Assembly: GCA_000961725.1 (NCBI GenBank)
Contig: LADS01000011.1
Location: forward strand, 1 to 61,140
Length of the DNA stretch: 61,140 nucleotides
From: Desulfobulbaceae bacterium BRH_c16a
Lineage (GTDB): Bacteria; Desulfobacterota; Desulfobulbia; Desulfobulbales; Desulfocapsaceae
Direction: 5' to 3'
Part shown: piece by piece, positions 25,908 to 35,208 of the stretch
Position numbering within the stretch: the first letter of the stretch is position 1
How the letters are laid out: each line of letters opens with the position of its first letter
Position numbers and translations under genes: made by a program
Notes under the pieces: model-generated
Told to the model about the DNA's origin: nothing
The model's database searches: none
Seen by the model: the letters and a program-made list of their open reading frames with translations, nothing else

Positions 25908-28900
25908 ATGCAATTACTCAAGAAGTGGAAAACAGGCGATGCATGCCGGCTGCTGCCGACTCTGGATGCCGAACAGACCTCTCGCTACCGGCGGTTTCGA
26001 CGACTTCTCGAACACAATCGGACGGCCTTGACCCTTCAGGCCGACCTGGAGCAGACTTACTACGATAACCGGCCATTCATGCCGCAAATGGTGGAGAAGA
26101 AGAGCCGGCAACTGCTTCTGGAAGTCGATGGCATGGTCAACGCTCTTGCAGGCATGAACGGCAGGGACTATGAGCCGCTGAGTGCGATCCTCAGGACCAT
26201 TGAACGTTCGTTGGAGCATGAGTGGTCGGGATCAGACCGGCAACCGGCCGATGCCCTGGCGCTGCCGCTTGCCCACATCGGGCTGGACCACATGCGGCTG
26301 GTCGGCGCCAAGGCCGCCAATCTGGCGCATATCGGCAGCGAACTGCACCTGCCCACCCCCGACGGTTTTGCGATGACCACCACCGCCTGCCGGAAGTTTC
26401 TCAGCGAAACCGGTCTTTCCGAGGAAATAGATACCCTCCTGGCGGAATTGGTTGACGACGAGCCGGCGCGCCTTGAGGCCGTCAGCCGGCGGATCGGCGA
26501 GCGGATCATGGCAACGCCGCTGCCGGCTGCGATCGAAAACGCCCTGCAGGCGGCGGCGATCGTCTTTGCTCCAGAGCAGCGGCTTGCGGTCCGCAGCTCC
26601 GCCATCGGCGAGGACGGGGACATCTCCTTTGCCGGCCAGTATTCCTCGTTTCTCAATGTGGCCATCCCCGAACTGGCCCCGGCCTATCGGCGCGTCATCA
26701 CCAGTCTCTACTCCCCGTCCGCGCTCTCCTATCGCATGCATCACGGCCTGGATGACCGGGAAACTCCCATGGGCGTGCTGGTGCTGGCCATGGTTCAACC
26801 CCGGTACAGCGGCGTGCTCTACACCGCCGACCCCACTGGTGCAGACTGCGACAGCATCAGGATCAGTGCAGTGGCCGGTCTTGGCGACCAGCTGGTGGGG
26901 GGCGAAGCCTCGCCGGAACAGATGATCAGGCTCAGCAAGGATACTTTTGCCTTAATGGAAGCCAAGGGCTGGGACGGAGCAGACGAAGCTCCACCTGAAT
27001 TTCTCCGGAAACTTGCCGATTACGCACTCCGCATGGAAGAGCTGTACCGAAGGCCTCTCGACATCGAATGGGCGGTGGACCTGTCGGGCCAGCTGTTCAT
27101 TCTTCAGGTCCGTCCTTTGCTGATCGCCGCCGAGGAGAAGTCGAGCGACATCGAAGAAGTTGATTATCCCGGCCATCCCGTTCTCCTCCAGGGCGGCAAG
27201 TGCGCTGCCGGCGGTTCGGTGACCGGGCGTGTCCTGCTCAAAACAAAGATCGATATAGAGGGTTCCGTTCCGCCGCTTGAATCGGACACCATCCTCGTCG
27301 CCCGCACCGCCTCCACCACCTTGACCCCTTGGGTGAGCAAGGTCAGGGGCATCATCACCGATATCGGCGGCACTGCCAGCCATCTGGCCTCCGTGGCCAG
27401 GGAATTCGGGGTTCCGGCCCTGTTCGACACCCGGGCCGCCACCACCACGCTCAAAGATGGCGAGGTCGTCACCCTGTGGGCCAACCGGGGACGGGTTTAC
27501 CAGGGTGCGGTTCAGGAACTGCTGCAGGGCGCGCGACAGGTCAAACGCCCGATCTTCGACAGCCCGGCCCACATGCGCTTACAGCGCCTGCTCGACCTGA
27601 TCTCGCCCCTCAACCTGACCGACCCCAATTCGGTCGATTTTTCCCCGGAAAAGTGCCGGACGTTACACGATATCATCCGCTACTGCCATGAACTGTCCGT
27701 CCGCCGGATGTTCAACCTCGGCGAGACCATAGGCCGCAGCCGCAATGCGATCCGGCTGAATGTCAACATCCCTATCATGCTCTATGCCCTGGATATGGGA
27801 GGTGGCTTGAGTCCGGGATTGACGACCTGTGACGAAATCAGTGCCCATGACGTGGTCAGCGTCCCCTTTACCGCACTTTGGCGGGGATTCAGCTATCCGG
27901 GAATCAACTGGACCAGCTCCATTGCCGTGGGAGCCCAGGATTTCATGTCGCTGCTGGCTGCGGGGGCCCGGCCGCAGGACAACAGCCGGCTGGGAGGAGC
28001 GAGCTATGCCATTCTCTCCGGCGACTACCTCAATTTAAGTATACGTTTCGGCTACCATTTCGCCACTGTGCACGCCCTCTGCGGTGAAGACCTTGAGCAC
28101 AACTACGTCACTCTGAGCTTTGCGGGCGGCGCCGGGGCCTACCACGGCCGCTCGCTGCGCATCCAATTTCTGGCGAATATCCTGACTCGGCTCGGTTTTG
28201 AAACGTCCATAAAGGGTGATCTGATCGAAGCCTCTCTCATGCGTCTGGATCAGCCGGCCATGGAGACTGCCCTTGACCAATTGGGTCGACTGCTGGGGAC
28301 CAGCCGATTGCTCGACATGGCCTTGAAGACACCCGAGCAGGTCGTGGCGCTCACGGAATCGTTTTTCCATGGCAAATATGATTTTCTCGAACCCGAACAA
28401 CCGGATGCTCCGAATGACTTCTTTCTGATCACCGGCGAGTGGAAGACCGCCGGCCCGGAAACGGAACCCGCCATTCTTCAGGACGGCTCCCGTTTCGCCT
28501 CGTCGATGTCCATCGGCATCACCCACACCATGACCCGCTTCATGGGCAAACGTTATCAGGAGTTTCTCGACAATATCGAAGCCTACTGCTATTTCCCGCT
28601 GATCATCGCCAAGGAAAGCAATATGGCGGACGGCACCGCCGAGGTCTGGGTCAAACCTCTTGCGGGCGTCATAGATCAGGCCGGAGGACTGGCGTTTGCC
28701 ATCCGGGATTGGGCCAATTATTTTGTGCTCCGCCTCAATGCCCTGGAGAATAACGTGATCCTGTTCGAGTTCAGAAACGGCAAGCGCTTTGGACTGCACA
28801 GCATCGAGACGCCGGTCATCTGCGACCAATGGCATCATCTGCGTATCGAAGCCGAGGCTCAACAGATTCGCGCCTTCCTGAACGACAGGCAAATCATGGC

Positions 28901-29033
28901 ATGTCAGGCGGAACGCAGCCTGACCGGGTACCTCGGTGTCTGGACCAAGGCGGATTCAGTCACCCTGTTCAAGGGGCTCGCCATGCAGCCTCGGGGAGGG
29001 CAGACGCGCGTTCTCTCTGTTAACTCCCAATGA
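25908..29033 (+). CDS. Very large PEP-synthase-like phosphotransferase with C-terminal lectin-like domain
   Basis: 1041 residues from the ATG at 25908, preceded by GAGGAG; an upstream ATG at 25869 lacks a ribosome site. Residues about 110-420 form an ATP-grasp PPDK/PEPS N-terminal domain (VGAKAANLAHI, RLAVRSSAIGEDGDISFAGQ, LDIEWAVDLSGQLFILQVRP). Residues 440-530 form the swivelling domain with the phospho-carrier His492 in GGTASHLASVAREFGVPAL. The usual PEP/pyruvate TIM barrel is absent. Instead an unassigned region (about 560-840) is followed by a concanavalin/LamG-like domain (about 850-1035, ending YLGVWTKADSVTLFKG). Reaction unknown: it may phosphorylate a substrate other than pyruvate. 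Located last in the chrB-HD-MFS group. Confidence 0.75.
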   Translation: MQLLKKWKTGDACRLLPTLDAEQTSRYRRFRRLLEHNRTALTLQADLEQTYYDNRPFMPQMVEKKSRQLLLEVDGMVNALAGMNGRDYEPLSAILRTIERSLEHEWSGSDRQPADALALPLAHIGLDHMRLVGAKAANLAHIGSELHLPTPDGFAMTTTACRKFLSETGLSEEIDTLLAELVDDEPARLEAVSRRIGERIMATPLPAAIENALQAAAIVFAPEQRLAVRSSAIGEDGDISFAGQYSSFLNVAIPELAPAYRRVITSLYSPSALSYRMHHGLDDRETPMGVLVLAMVQPRYSGVLYTADPTGADCDSIRISAVAGLGDQLVGGEASPEQMIRLSKDTFALMEAKGWDGADEAPPEFLRKLADYALRMEELYRRPLDIEWAVDLSGQLFILQVRPLLIAAEEKSSDIEEVDYPGHPVLLQGGKCAAGGSVTGRVLLKTKIDIEGSVPPLESDTILVARTASTTLTPWVSKVRGIITDIGGTASHLASVAREFGVPALFDTRAATTTLKDGEVVTLWANRGRVYQGAVQELLQGARQVKRPIFDSPAHMRLQRLLDLISPLNLTDPNSVDFSPEKCRTLHDIIRYCHELSVRRMFNLGETIGRSRNAIRLNVNIPIMLYALDMGGGLSPGLTTCDEISAHDVVSVPFTALWRGFSYPGINWTSSIAVGAQDFMSLLAAGARPQDNSRLGGASYAILSGDYLNLSIRFGYHFATVHALCGEDLEHNYVTLSFAGGAGAYHGRSLRIQFLANILTRLGFETSIKGDLIEASLMRLDQPAMETALDQLGRLLGTSRLLDMALKTPEQVVALTESFFHGKYDFLEPEQPDAPNDFFLITGEWKTAGPETEPAILQDGSRFASSMSIGITHTMTRFMGKRYQEFLDNIEAYCYFPLIIAKESNMADGTAEVWVKPLAGVIDQAGGLAFAIRDWANYFVLRLNALENNVILFEFRNGKRFGLHSIETPVICDQWHHLRIEAEAQQIRAFLNDRQIMACQAERSLTGYLGVWTKADSVTLFKGLAMQPRGGQTRVLSVNSQ

Positions 29034-29049
29034 TCAAGTAGATGTGAAC

Positions 29050-29150
29050 ATGACTGAAGCTGACCAACCGACCTCGGCGCCAGAGGTCTTGTTTGCCGAC
29101 CCTGCGAGTGTGGACCAAGATCGGTTTCTTGAGTTTCGGCGGACCGAAAT
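29050..29150 (+). pseudogene. chrA: N-terminal stub of chromate transporter chrA, frameshifted
   Basis: The ATG at 29050 opens MTEADQPTSAPEVLFAD; one frame over, the sequence continues LRVWTKIGFLSFGGP, the well-known first ChrA motif (LrvWlKIGllSFGGPagQia). A one-base change near 29097-29102 separates the two frames, and homology stops after GGP, so the rest of the roughly 400-residue transporter is gone. It is 16 bp downstream of the PEP-synthase-like gene, where chrA would be expected. Confidence 0.7.
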
Positions 29151-29218
29151 CACAGAGATCCGAAAAACTTGCTTGCCGGAAAGGTTCAGGTAGAACCGTC
29201 CCTTTAAATATCAACCTG

Positions 29219-29281
29219 TCAAAGCACACTGTGCAGCAGCCAGTAGCCCAGAAGACCCATGCCTATGGATCCATAAATCAT
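29219..29281 (-). CDS. 20-codon hydrophobic micro-ORF downstream of typA
   Basis: Reads MIYGSIGMGLLGYWLLHSVL then TGA. The ATG follows the stop of the preceding 31-codon ORF after a few bases (TGAGTCATG), so it could be translated by coupling. It would be a single membrane-spanning peptide. There is no independent ribosome site, and no family is known to me. Confidence 0.3.
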   Translation of the reverse strand: MIYGSIGMGLLGYWLLHSVL

Positions 29282-29284
29282 GAC

Positions 29285-29380
29285 TCAGGGGGTGCAGCTG
29301 CTGCCGAATTTCTTGGCGATAAACCCGAATGTGGCAAGCCCTATCAGTCCTGCACCTGCGAGAATTGCCAGTTCTTTCAT
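29285..29380 (-). CDS. 31-codon membrane micro-ORF directly behind typA
   Basis: The ATG at 29380 is 6 nt after the typA stop and has AGAGGA at a 9-nt distance, formed by the last typA codons. It encodes MKELAILAGAGLIGLATF..., one hydrophobic helix followed by KKFGSSCTP. The tight coupling to typA and the alpha-helical hydrophobic pattern argue for a real small membrane protein. Function unknown. Confidence 0.5.
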   Translation of the reverse strand: MKELAILAGAGLIGLATFGFIAKKFGSSCTP

Positions 29381-29386
29381 AGCGTA

Positions 29387-31189
29387 TTATCCTCTTTGTT
29401 TGGTTGACGACGGACTTTTTCGCAAGCGGATCGATGCCGGTGTGACTTCGACCAGCTCATCATCGTTGATATAGGCGATACAGTCCTCAAGCGTCATATT
29501 GATCGGCGGCGTGAGGGTGACTGCCTCATCGGAGCCGGAGGCCCGCATATTCGTCAGTTTTTTCCCTTTCCCCGGATTTACCACCATATCCATCGAACGG
29601 CTGGATTCACCGATTATCTGACCGGGGTAAAGAGGCACACCGGGATGGATGAACAGCTTGCCGCGCTCCTGCAGATTAAATAAGGCAAAGGCCACCGCCG
29701 TGCAAGGATCTTTCACCACCAGGACACCGTTTACCCGGTTGACGATATCCCCGGCATACGGCGCGTATTCGGAGAAGACGTAGGTCATCATCCCCATCCC
29801 TTTGGTGTCGGTCATGAACTGGGAACGATAGCCGAGCAATCCTCTGGTCGGAATATTGAAGACCATACGGACCATGCCGTGGGCGGTATCCATCTCCTCC
29901 ATCTGACCTTTCAGCTTGCCCAGTTTTTCAATAACCGCCCCCTGGAATTGCTCATCGACGTCGACGGTCAATTTTTCAAAAGGCTCAAGGGTCCGGCCAT
30001 CCTCTTCCTTGAAAATAACCCGCGGCCTGGTCACCTGAAACTCATATCCTTCCCGTCGCATCTTTTCGATGAGAATAGACAGGTGCAGCTCGCCCCGGCC
30101 GGAAACCTTGAAGCCGACCGCATCCTCGAGGACCTCGCAATGCAGGGCCACGTCGGAGAGGGTTTCCCGCTGGAGCCGGTCACCGATATGGCGGGAGGTG
30201 ACGAATTTGCCTTCCTTGCCGGCAAACGGTGAATCGTTCGGGATGAAATTCATCGAGATGGTCGGCGGATCGATGGTGATAAGCGGCAGGGGCCGTGGGT
30301 TTTCCGCATCGGTAAAGGTTACCCCGACCGTCACATCCTCCATCCCGGCAACTGCGACGATCTCTCCCACCCCGGCCGACTCGACGGCGACCTTGCCGTC
30401 GCATTCAAAGCGAAAGATCTTGGAGATCCGCACAGGTTTTATCGAACCGTCGCGACGGGCGACAACGATCGGCTGATTGAGCCGCATCGTGCCGTTGACC
30501 ACCTTGCCGATTCCCATCCTTCCCAGATATGGGGAATAATCGATGGTTCCGACCTGCATCTGCAGCGGCTCGTCGCTCGATCCGCGCGGAGGAGGCGTAT
30601 GATCGACGATCATCTGGGAGATGTGGGTCATATGGTCGCCGGGTTTAATTTCGTCATCCGGATCGAGCAGGGAATACCCATTCTTGGCCGAGGCATATAC
30701 TACCGGGAAATCGAGAATATCATCCGGGGCATTGAGTTTGACAAAAAGGTCGAACACCTGGTCGACGACCCAACTGCAGCGGGCGGCGGGTTTGTCTATC
30801 TTGTTGATGACAACGATGACCGGCAGGTTGTTCTGCAGAGCTTTCTTCAGAACAAAATAGGTCTGGGGCATCGGCCCCTCCTGGGCGTCGACCAGCAGCA
30901 ACGCCCCGTCGGCCATCCGCAGCACCCGCTCGACCTGGCCGCCGAAATCGGCATGGCCGGGGGTATCGATAATATTGATCCAATAGTCCTTGTACTGGTA
31001 GGAACCATTCTTGGCGGTAATGGTAATACCGCGCTCGCGCTCCAGATCCATGGAATCCATCAGTCTCTCGGACACCTCCTGGTTTTCGCGGAACATCCCC
31101 GAGTATTTAAAAAGCTGATCTACCAGAGTTGTTTTTCCATGATCAACATGAGCGATAATTGCCACATTACGAATTTTGTTCTGTTCCAT
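29387..31189 (-). CDS. typA: Translational GTPase TypA/BipA
   Basis: 600 residues. G1 AHVDHGKTT, switch ERERGITI, G3 [11 protein letters not shown]4 NKIDKP; the C-terminal part has the BipA-specific segments [20 protein letters not shown] and [26 protein letters not shown]. It is a ribosome-binding GTPase of the EF-G family needed under stress. The ATG at 31189 is preferred (AAAGGTGCAGG just upstream, normal N-terminus [12 protein letters not shown]); an upstream start at 31216 adds nine residues. Confidence 0.95.
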   Translation of the reverse strand: MEQNKIRNVAIIAHVDHGKTTLVDQLFKYSGMFRENQEVSERLMDSMDLERERGITITAKNGSYQYKDYWINIIDTPGHADFGGQVERVLRMADGALLLVDAQEGPMPQTYFVLKKALQNNLPVIVVINKIDKPAARCSWVVDQVFDLFVKLNAPDDILDFPVVYASAKNGYSLLDPDDEIKPGDHMTHISQMIVDHTPPPRGSSDEPLQMQVGTIDYSPYLGRMGIGKVVNGTMRLNQPIVVARRDGSIKPVRISKIFRFECDGKVAVESAGVGEIVAVAGMEDVTVGVTFTDAENPRPLPLITIDPPTISMNFIPNDSPFAGKEGKFVTSRHIGDRLQRETLSDVALHCEVLEDAVGFKVSGRGELHLSILIEKMRREGYEFQVTRPRVIFKEEDGRTLEPFEKLTVDVDEQFQGAVIEKLGKLKGQMEEMDTAHGMVRMVFNIPTRGLLGYRSQFMTDTKGMGMMTYVFSEYAPYAGDIVNRVNGVLVVKDPCTAVAFALFNLQERGKLFIHPGVPLYPGQIIGESSRSMDMVVNPGKGKKLTNMRASGSDEAVTLTPPINMTLEDCIAYINDDELVEVTPASIRLRKSPSSTKQRG

Positions 31190-31267
31190 CCTGCACCTTT
31201 CAAGGCCTCTTGACACTCCGGCCTTACGCCATTGTTACAACAAACGATAACAACATGATTTTTAAAA

Positions 31268-31299
31268 TAAAAAAAGCACTTGCCCAACAAGCAGTGCTC
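31268..31299 (-). terminator. Rho-independent terminator behind the helicase gene
   Basis: On the minus strand AGCACTGC and GCAAGTGCT form a stem with one bulge around a short loop, followed by TTTTTTT (31274-31268). It lies about 110 bp beyond the stop of the DEAD/DEAH helicase and before typA. Confidence 0.7.
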
Positions 31300-31408
31300 T
31301 TTGGTACCTTTCTCTCCGTTTACAAAAACCAGCAGTATACCCTGTTTCCTTCTTGGATGCAAGGACCACATTCAGACACTCAAAAACCATCCCTTCCGGC
31401 ATATCTCG

Positions 31409-32818
31409 TTATAGTTGCGCTAAAACTAGGCTCCTGGCCCGTGCCGAGCGCATGAGGGCCGGCACGTTTTCATCTATATAGTCAAACACCCTTGCCTGTT
31501 TGTTTTCGGCCGGCCGCATGATCCGGCCGATCACCTGCAGGAGACGCCCCTCGAAACTGATAGGAGTGGTAATAAAAAGAGTGGCAAGCCCGGAACAGTC
31601 GAAACCCTCACTGATCAGTTGCAGGGTGGCAACAAGCACTTCGACCTCACCATTTTGCACAGCCGCCACTATCGCGCTCCTTTCTTCCGGACTTATCTGA
31701 CCATGCAACAGCACCGCTTTCACTCCACGGGCCTGAAGTTTCTCGACAAAGAACCGACAATGGCTGACCCGATCGGAGACAACCAGGCTGGTGCCGCTCC
31801 CGCCTTCACGGACCACCTCCAGGATATCGCCGAGAATCTGCATATTTCTTCCTTCGTGGGTCACCAATGCCTTGATCAGCGCCTGATAATCGCCGCGATA
31901 CCGGTAGGTAAAAGAAGTCGCGTTGCGGATCACCTGAGGTTTGAGGATAGCCCCGGTCGCCTTCAACTCGTCCCGGTCTACCCGGTGCAGCCGGTCGCCC
32001 ATGAAGAAATAGATAAGCCTGGTCATCTGATCGTCGCTCCGGAAAGCCGTGGCCGACAAGCCAAGCAGGTAATGGCAGTCAAAGCGGGAGACCACATCGG
32101 TAAAGAGATTGGCCGGAACCCGGTGACATTCGTCAACGATCAACTGACCGAAGTGAGGAACAAGCTCCGCCACATGCTTGCGGGCACTGTTGACTATGCC
32201 GATGGTCACCGGCTGAAGGTCGAATCTGCCGTCCCCCACCTGCCCCGGCGAAAGTCCGAGAAACTGCCGGACCCTCTCCTGCCACTGATAGAACAGTTCC
32301 TTGGTATGCACCACGACAAAGGTCGGTTGTCTGCGCTCAGCGATAAGGGCCAGGGCCATCACTGTCTTGCCGCTGCCGGTACCGGCCTCGATCACCCCAA
32401 AGGACTTTTTCCGCGCGACCTTTACCGCCTCTTCCTGGTACGGCCGCAGTTCTCCTAAAAAAGAAAAATCGGTTGCCGGCAGGAGTCTTCGCTTGTCGAT
32501 GATTTCCGGATCACGCCCGTAGAACTCCCGGCAAAGGAGCACAGCCTGGTTGGAAAATCCCCTCGGGAACCGCAGACCGGTCGGTACCGGGTCGTAATAC
32601 TTGAGCTGCGGCTTCAGTTTCTTGCCAATCCAGCGACCATAGCGTTTGGCCGCAATATACTGTGGATTGTCGATAGTCAGCCGGTTCTTCAACTCGTTTT
32701 CCAGGACAATATCGATGCCGGCAAGGAGACAGTCCGAGGTAACGGTTAGGGTCGGATCCATGAGTGATTTCCCGGAAGGGTGAAACAGCGGCAGCCAATT
32801 CGAATAGCGGTCGTTCAC
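31409..32818 (-). CDS. SF2 DNA/RNA helicase, XPB/SSL2-like DEAH-box type
   Basis: 469 residues. Motif I EAGTGSGKTVMAL, motif II VDECHR, motif III GLSATAFRSD, then helicase C-terminal motifs LVATLQLISEGFDCS and LLQVIGRIMRP. The N-terminal 110 residues resemble the DNA-binding part of phage-type and XPB-like helicases. It stands alone; divergent to a membrane protein gene. The cellular role is unknown. Confidence 0.88.
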   Translation of the reverse strand: MNDRYSNWLPLFHPSGKSLMDPTLTVTSDCLLAGIDIVLENELKNRLTIDNPQYIAAKRYGRWIGKKLKPQLKYYDPVPTGLRFPRGFSNQAVLLCREFYGRDPEIIDKRRLLPATDFSFLGELRPYQEEAVKVARKKSFGVIEAGTGSGKTVMALALIAERRQPTFVVVHTKELFYQWQERVRQFLGLSPGQVGDGRFDLQPVTIGIVNSARKHVAELVPHFGQLIVDECHRVPANLFTDVVSRFDCHYLLGLSATAFRSDDQMTRLIYFFMGDRLHRVDRDELKATGAILKPQVIRNATSFTYRYRGDYQALIKALVTHEGRNMQILGDILEVVREGGSGTSLVVSDRVSHCRFFVEKLQARGVKAVLLHGQISPEERSAIVAAVQNGEVEVLVATLQLISEGFDCSGLATLFITTPISFEGRLLQVIGRIMRPAENKQARVFDYIDENVPALMRSARARSLVLAQL

Positions 32819-32921
32819 AAAAGCGATGTTGTGAAGGCGGAAACAATATACTAGGATAGTGCGGCCGACACTTTTCTTTCAGCCGATTCTCCTCTTTTTA
32901 GCATACTCTTCAACCACTGCG

Positions 32922-33836
32922 TTGCCAAATACTCTTTGCCATATCGGAATCCAGCTTCCCCTCAACCGTTTGATCGGCGGCCGAATCGACCTCCGCTGGG
33001 TGATCGTTGCCTGTATCATCCCCGATCTTCCCTGGGTTGTGCTCAAAAGCCTTGTCACTCTCAATCTGTTCGATCCATACGATCTGCGGCTCTACTGCAC
33101 GGCCCAGGCAAGTCTTTTCTTCTGTCTTTTCCTGTCGGCCGGACTGGCATGTTTGGCCCGGCAGCCCGGCGGGGTGTTTGCCCTCCTCGGCGGCAACTGT
33201 CTTCTCCACCTGCTGCTCGACGCCCTGCAGATCAAATGGGGCAACGGTGTGCACCTGTTTTCCCCTTTTTCCTGGACCATGTTCCATGTCGATGTAATCT
33301 GGCCGGAACACCCTGTCACTCTGGCTTTCACCTTGCTCGGTTTTGCTCTTCTTGTCTTTTCCTGGAAACGACTGACCGCAGCCCCACTCCAAATAGAATG
33401 GCGGTCGCCGCTCCGAGCTTCTGCCGGGCTTTTCTTTCTTGGCTTGTACCTTGCCGGTCCCCTCATCTACCTGGACAAACTGGAAGGGGTGAATACCTAT
33501 TATCTTCATACCCTGCGAAACAAAGAAGAGCGTGCGGGAAAGAGTATCGAGTTTGACCGGGTACACTATCATGCCGGCCAACAGACCTTGAAAACTTTCG
33601 CAGGAGAATTGATTACCGTCAGCGGCAACCAACCGGAGCAGTCCGGCAGGGTTTCCTTTCGGGGCCGCTTCGTGACGCCGACAACGGTTGACGGCGAAAG
33701 CTTTCATTACCACCGTGACTCCCGGGACCTCGCCTCCTTCATCGGGCTTTTTATGGCTTGCACTTTATTGCTTCACTCGTTATTACTATCGCACTTTCAA
33801 GCGCGCAAAAACAAACAAGGACCATACGATGTATAA
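32922..33836 (+). CDS. YdjM/DUF457-like integral membrane protein
   Basis: About 304 residues from a TTG at 32922, chosen because it gives the family-typical N-terminus MPNTLCHIGIQLPL; the open frame extends to a GTG at 32859, adding 21 hydrophobic residues. DLPWVVLK, LLHLLLDALQIKWGNGVHLFSPFSW match the metal-dependent hydrolase-like membrane family, with conserved His and Asp. The C-terminal 110 residues form a soluble loop and a last helix. The stop overlaps the next gene by 8 bp. Start choice is uncertain. Confidence 0.65.
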   Translation: MPNTLCHIGIQLPLNRLIGGRIDLRWVIVACIIPDLPWVVLKSLVTLNLFDPYDLRLYCTAQASLFFCLFLSAGLACLARQPGGVFALLGGNCLLHLLLDALQIKWGNGVHLFSPFSWTMFHVDVIWPEHPVTLAFTLLGFALLVFSWKRLTAAPLQIEWRSPLRASAGLFFLGLYLAGPLIYLDKLEGVNTYYLHTLRNKEERAGKSIEFDRVHYHAGQQTLKTFAGELITVSGNQPEQSGRVSFRGRFVTPTTVDGESFHYHRDSRDLASFIGLFMACTLLLHSLLLSHFQARKNKQGPYDV

Positions 33837-34437
33837 ATTCCCGCTTTTCATAACAACCCTGTTGCTCGGTTTTACCGCGATCACAGGCCAGGCATGGGCT
33901 CAGGACGCTATCACCCTTACTCTGCCGGAGTCGGTAATTGTCAAGGCGACCCAGACTATCCTGCCCCTGCGTATCGACGCCCACTCAAAATCCCTGCAGG
34001 GAGATATAACCATTATCAATATCAGCGAACTGCATCTCACCGAAGATCATCTTGCCTGCCGTCTGCATCTGGCAGGCAACAATCTGGCTTTTGTCACCGA
34101 TGTTGCGGGGCATGAAATAAAACTGAAAGTCGGTTCCGTCGAGGTTGATTTTCAGACCGACGCGGCAATCCGCTTCGATGCCGAGCAGCAGACCCTGTTC
34201 GTCAAACCGATCGTGAAGAATATTCCCAAAACGGCCAAGAACGCCAATACCGATATCGGCCAGGCACTTGTCGCCCTGCTGAACGGCAAGGAGTTTCCGA
34301 TCACCATGCAGAATCTCGATCCGCTTATCGCCCGGACCGGAGCTAAAACAATCACCATCAACACCCGGATCACCGACATCAAGGCGCAGCCCAAAGCCAT
34401 CGGCCTCAGCCTGCTCCCGACAATCAGCGCGAAATAA
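33829..34437 (+). CDS. Exported protein of unknown function
   Basis: 202 residues from the ATG at 33829, overlapping the upstream membrane protein gene. It starts with a signal peptide (MYKFPLFITTLLLGFTAITG QAWA, cleavage likely after AWA). The mature part is a beta-rich, soluble sequence (LTLPESVIVKATQTILPLRID ... TITINTRITDIKAQPKAI) reminiscent of DUF1439-type lipid-binding periplasmic proteins (YceB), but the match is only by general pattern. Probably co-expressed with the membrane protein. Confidence 0.55.
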   Translation: MYKFPLFITTLLLGFTAITGQAWAQDAITLTLPESVIVKATQTILPLRIDAHSKSLQGDITIINISELHLTEDHLACRLHLAGNNLAFVTDVAGHEIKLKVGSVEVDFQTDAAIRFDAEQQTLFVKPIVKNIPKTAKNANTDIGQALVALLNGKEFPITMQNLDPLIARTGAKTITINTRITDIKAQPKAIGLSLLPTISAK

Positions 34438-34484
34438 GCAAAAACAACCGGCAAGGCGGGAGCAGCCAAAGACCAAGGGCCTGT

Positions 34485-35030
34485 CTACCACATGAGATCA
34501 TCGGGGATTTTAAATTCCGCATACGGATCGTCGGGGTCGGCTGTCTCACCTGCTGCAGAGGCATTGAGGCTTATGAACAGGGTGCCGTTTATCGACTGTA
34601 TCTTTTCGGCAACCCCCCGGGGGATTACCTCGAATTTTTCGGCAAGGGAAATAATTCCAAGACGCCCGTCACTGAGCCTGTCGGCCATTTCCTTTGTTAC
34701 AAAGATGCGTTGAATCGTCCCCTGATAATTGAAGCGGTAGGGCACTCCGTTCTCAATTTTTTCCAGCTTGTGTTCTTCGACCAGTTGTATGATTCTTGCG
34801 TCGTCCGCCCTTTTCTGAAGCTTGGCCTCCCGTTCCAGATTCAACTCCCGGGCCCGGGCCTTTTTCTTCTCTTCGGCCTGACGGGCAAGAAGCACATTTT
34901 CATCAACTTCAACCGCCTTCTTGCCGGCCTGTTGCTTTTTCTTCTGATGCTGTTCTTTCCGGACCTCTTTTACCTGTTTTTTTTCTACCAGCCCCAGCTT
35001 CAGCAACTGTTCCTGAAATGACTTTCCCAT
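34485..35030 (-). CDS. DUF2058 (YaiL-like) protein
   Basis: 181 residues from the ATG at 35030 (MGKSFQEQLLKLGLVEKKQVKEV), the normal YaiL start; a longer frame to 35156 has no family similarity. The middle is a Lys/Glu/Arg-rich coiled coil; the end has PYRFNYQGTIQRIFVTKEMAD, as in DUF2058. Proteins of this family bind nucleic acid or ribosomes in some reports; the function here is unassigned. Confidence 0.82.
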   Translation of the reverse strand: MGKSFQEQLLKLGLVEKKQVKEVRKEQHQKKKQQAGKKAVEVDENVLLARQAEEKKKARARELNLEREAKLQKRADDARIIQLVEEHKLEKIENGVPYRFNYQGTIQRIFVTKEMADRLSDGRLGIISLAEKFEVIPRGVAEKIQSINGTLFISLNASAAGETADPDDPYAEFKIPDDLMW

Positions 35031-35208
35031 ATCGCAACGTACCTTGGTAACAATTGATGTTGATGTATGATTACTTACTTGCTTCTCGTCCAGGATGGGT
35101 ATAGATTCTCTTCCTGCTATTTTATTACATTTCATTTTATTATCAACTCTTAACATTCCACGTTGCCTGGCGATGCTGCCGGAAAACTGTGGAAATCAGG
35201 ATGCATGC

